A stretch of 64,000 nucleotides of DNA from Flavisolibacter amylovorans. Lineage in GTDB: Bacteria > Bacteroidota > Bacteroidia > Chitinophagales > Chitinophagaceae. The notes below the pieces were generated by a model. It saw only the letters and a list, made by a program, of their open reading frames with translations, was not told where the DNA came from and did no database searches. The position numbers were made by a program, and so were the translations under genes. Below, piece after piece: positions 62,386-64,000 of this stretch. The DNA lies in NCBI RefSeq assembly GCF_039541815.1, contig NZ_BAABGY010000009.1, forward strand, positions 124,001 through 188,000, read 5' to 3'. Every line of letters starts with the position of its first letter. The first letter of the stretch is position 1.

Positions 62386-63398
62386 CATTGGGGCTTTTTG
62401 AGTGTGGCAAAGAGCTCGATGGAGCGGAGCACGTCGGCGTGGGCGATGGGACCGATGCTCATCTGGGCGAGGAAGCGGGTGTGCCCGAACAGCTCCTGCT
62501 GGTAGGCGATCTTATCGGCGACCTCCTGTGGTGAGCCTACGAGGAGCGCGCCTTTGGGACCGCAGGACGCGTCGAACTGGGCGCGGCTCATGGGTGGCCA
62601 GCCGCGCTCACGCCCGATGCGCCGCATCACCTCTGCATAGGGCGGCCAGAAAATATCCCGCGCTTTCTGCGAGGTTTCGGCCAGGAAGCAATGCGAGTTG
62701 ATCCCCACCTGCAGCTGCGCGGTATCGTGGCCGGACTTTTCATACACTTCCTTGTACAACCGGATGTGCGGGGCGAACTGCGCGGGCTGTCCGCCGATGA
62801 TGGCAAGGGCAAGCGGCAGCCCGTACTCACCGGCGCGCACGATCGACTCGGGCGTGCCGCCAACCGCGATCCAAACAGGGAGGGGGCGCTGCACAGGGCG
62901 GGGCCAGACGCCACGCTCCCGGATGGTTTGCGCGTGCGTTCCCTTCCAGCTGACCATCGTTTGCTTCCGGATCTCCAACAGAAGGTCAAGCTTTTCGGAG
63001 AAGAGCGCATCGTACAGGTCAAGGTCGTAGCCGAAGAGCGGAAACGATTCGATGAAGGAGCCGCGGCCTGCCATGAGCTCGGTGCGTCCGTTCGACAGTA
63101 GATCTACGGTGGCAAACTGCTGGAAGACACGTACCGGGTCGTCGGAGGAGAGTACGGTGACGGCGCTCGTCAGGCGGATCTGCTTCGTTTGCACCGCAGC
63201 TGCCGCCAGCACGGTGGCTGGCGCCGATACGGCGTAGTCGGGACGGTGGTGTTCGCCAACACCGAACACGTCGAGCCCCGCTTCATCGGCCACCCGTATT
63301 TCTTCGAGAAGATCGCGCAGGCGTTGCTGTGGGGATAGGTGCGCGCCGGTGTCGGGGTGCGTGCCGACGTCGCCGAAGGAGTAAAGGCCTAATTGCAT
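62385..63398 (-). CDS. LLM-class flavin-dependent oxidoreductase
   Basis: A 337-residue luciferase-like monooxygenase: MQLGLYSFGDVGTHPDTG start, EEIRVADEAGLDVFGVGEHHRPDYAVSAP (flavin site), LTSAVTVLSSDDPVRVFQQFATVDLLSNGR, MAGRGSFIESFPLFGYDL, and RPLPVWIAVGGTPESIVRAGEYGLPLALAI. F420 or FMN as cofactor is not decided. Start at 63398 is set by the MQLGLYSFG family start and a -7 box right upstream. Confidence 0.92.
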   Translation of the reverse strand: MQLGLYSFGDVGTHPDTGAHLSPQQRLRDLLEEIRVADEAGLDVFGVGEHHRPDYAVSAPATVLAAAAVQTKQIRLTSAVTVLSSDDPVRVFQQFATVDLLSNGRTELMAGRGSFIESFPLFGYDLDLYDALFSEKLDLLLEIRKQTMVSWKGTHAQTIRERGVWPRPVQRPLPVWIAVGGTPESIVRAGEYGLPLALAIIGGQPAQFAPHIRLYKEVYEKSGHDTAQLQVGINSHCFLAETSQKARDIFWPPYAEVMRRIGRERGWPPMSRAQFDASCGPKGALLVGSPQEVADKIAYQQELFGHTRFLAQMSIGPIAHADVLRSIELFATLKKPQ

Positions 63399-63403
63399 AC
63401 GTT

Positions 63404-63411
63404 CAAAGCTA
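63404..63411 (-). promoter_or_regulatory. -7 box of the LLM oxidoreductase gene
   Basis: Minus-strand TAGCTTTG, 5 bp before the ATG, the same box and almost the same spacing as at mnmE. Confidence 0.65.
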
Positions 63412-63737
63412 CGCACGGCCCCTGTCCCCCAAAGGGGAACTTTGTTCGGAAATTCTTTTCGCAACCGGGCACCCCTGTCCCAGGGGGGGGACTTAGATCG
63501 CAGTGTTTGCACCTTTACAGCCATTGCTTCACATCGTAAGTATAATTAAGCCGTACCATGGGTTTGTGCGCACGCGGGAATTAGCGGGCAAAAAACTGCT
63601 TCGCGTAAATAAACCAGATATCCAGTTTGGTAAAGAATCAAAACCTAATGGACACTTGCCCGAACACAAATCTGAAATCACAAATCACACATCACAAATC
63701 CCATCTGAGATCCTCGATCACAGGTCGGAGATGCTCT
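63412..63737. other. Intergenic region with word repeats
   Basis: No supported gene. It has a C/G-rich part with CCCCAAAGGGG-like symmetry (63425-63436) and, at 63667-63730, iterations of AATCACA and ATCTGAGATC. A plus-strand frame at 63503-63748 reads through these repeats and is rejected. Confidence 0.5.
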
Positions 63738-64000
63738 TTATCCGTTGATCGCGGCCATCGACTTCAGGATGTCGGCCGCCCAGGCGTATACGTTTTTGCG
63801 CATGACGGTGCGGCGCAGGCCGCTCATCGTTTGCTGCTGGCGGGCTTCGGGCATCTCGAGTGCCTCGTAGATGGCCGCCGCACTGCCTTCGGTGTCGTAG
63901 GGGTTCACGATGAGCGCGCCGTGAAGGTCGTGGGCGGCACCCGCAAACTGGCTCAGGATCAGCACGCCGTCGTTGTGCTGCCGCGTGGCGATGAATTCCT
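63738..64000 (-). CDS. otsA: Trehalose-6-phosphate synthase, C-terminal fragment
   Basis: The last 87 residues or so of a GT20 enzyme, running off the window end: NDGVLILSQFAGAAHDLHGALIVNPYDTEGSAAAIYEALEMP, then RRTVMRKNVYAWAADILKSM. The LSQFAGA and NPYD motifs are diagnostic (UDP-glucose binding and helix cap). It transfers glucose from UDP-glucose to glucose-6-phosphate in trehalose synthesis. The rest of the gene lies outside, so no statement on a phosphatase fusion is possible. Confidence 0.87.
   Translation of the reverse strand, partial: EFIATRQHNDGVLILSQFAGAAHDLHGALIVNPYDTEGSAAAIYEALEMPEARQQQTMSGLRRTVMRKNVYAWAADILKSMAAING

Noticed and set aside
63503..63748. 81-codon plus-strand frame
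   Set aside because: It reads through AATCACA-type repeats and overlaps the end of the trehalose synthase gene on the other strand.

Overview
The window is chromosomal DNA from a fairly GC-rich member of the Bacteroidota, most likely a Chitinophagaceae-type bacterium. The grounds are -7 boxes of the form TAnnTTTG, a near absence of Shine-Dalgarno sequences, an ExbB-ExbD-ExbD-TonB cluster, separate nuoC and nuoD, a short NuoG, and several families typical of the phylum (DUF2911, DUF6660, four-helix-bundle proteins). The assignment is by pattern, not by database search.

Layout. Positions 1-4.2 kb hold a TonB-like protein, a small membrane protein, a PstS-like lipoprotein and a TPR protein. From 4.3 to 20.1 kb runs a complete 14-subunit complex I operon (nuoA-N), interrupted between nuoE and nuoF by a VOC-fold gene and an NTF2-like gene, and between nuoF and nuoG by a four-helix-bundle gene. 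An ABC permease, exbB-exbD-exbD-tonB and mnmE follow (20.2-26.4 kb). Spacers in this host part are full of short-word repeats and inverted repeats. One family, built on TTTTGACT/TTTTGAAT words, recurs in most longer nuo spacers, and one copy encloses the four-helix-bundle gene between perfect 23-bp inverted arms.

At 26,395-58,458 a genomic island of about 32 kb sits in the 3' end of mnmE. It is bounded by an exact 18-bp direct repeat, TTCTGTATCGGAAAGTAG, which is the last 18 bp of mnmE including the stop codon. By established knowledge this is the same site used by Salmonella genomic island SGI1. The left end has a tyrosine recombinase between two HTH proteins, an HUH-type replication initiator behind a structured 650-bp region, and a small protein whose C-terminus copies the SSB tail. 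The cargo has two metal modules. The copper module holds an AraC regulator with a metal-binding-like N-terminus, CopA, CopZ, DUF2911, DUF305, a His-rich protein, a CusCBA pump and two HMBD proteins. The Zn/Cd/Co-type module holds DUF6660, a CzcA-CzcC fusion, CzcB, a Fur-family regulator, a CzcN-like methyltransferase and a ZntA-like ATPase. An ImmA/IrrE-DUF4411 pair lies between them, and a TcmP-DUF5131 pair lies at the right end. No conjugation machinery is visible.

After the island, host DNA resumes (58.5-64 kb) with small hypothetical genes, a PAP2 phosphatase, a secreted pullulanase, an LLM-class flavin oxidoreductase and the 3' end of a trehalose-6-phosphate synthase gene. The strongest candidates for new biology are the convergent use of the mnmE site with its regular integrase arm sites, the Rep plus SSB-tail protein, the TcmP-DUF5131 pair, and the inverted-repeat family linked to the four-helix-bundle gene.
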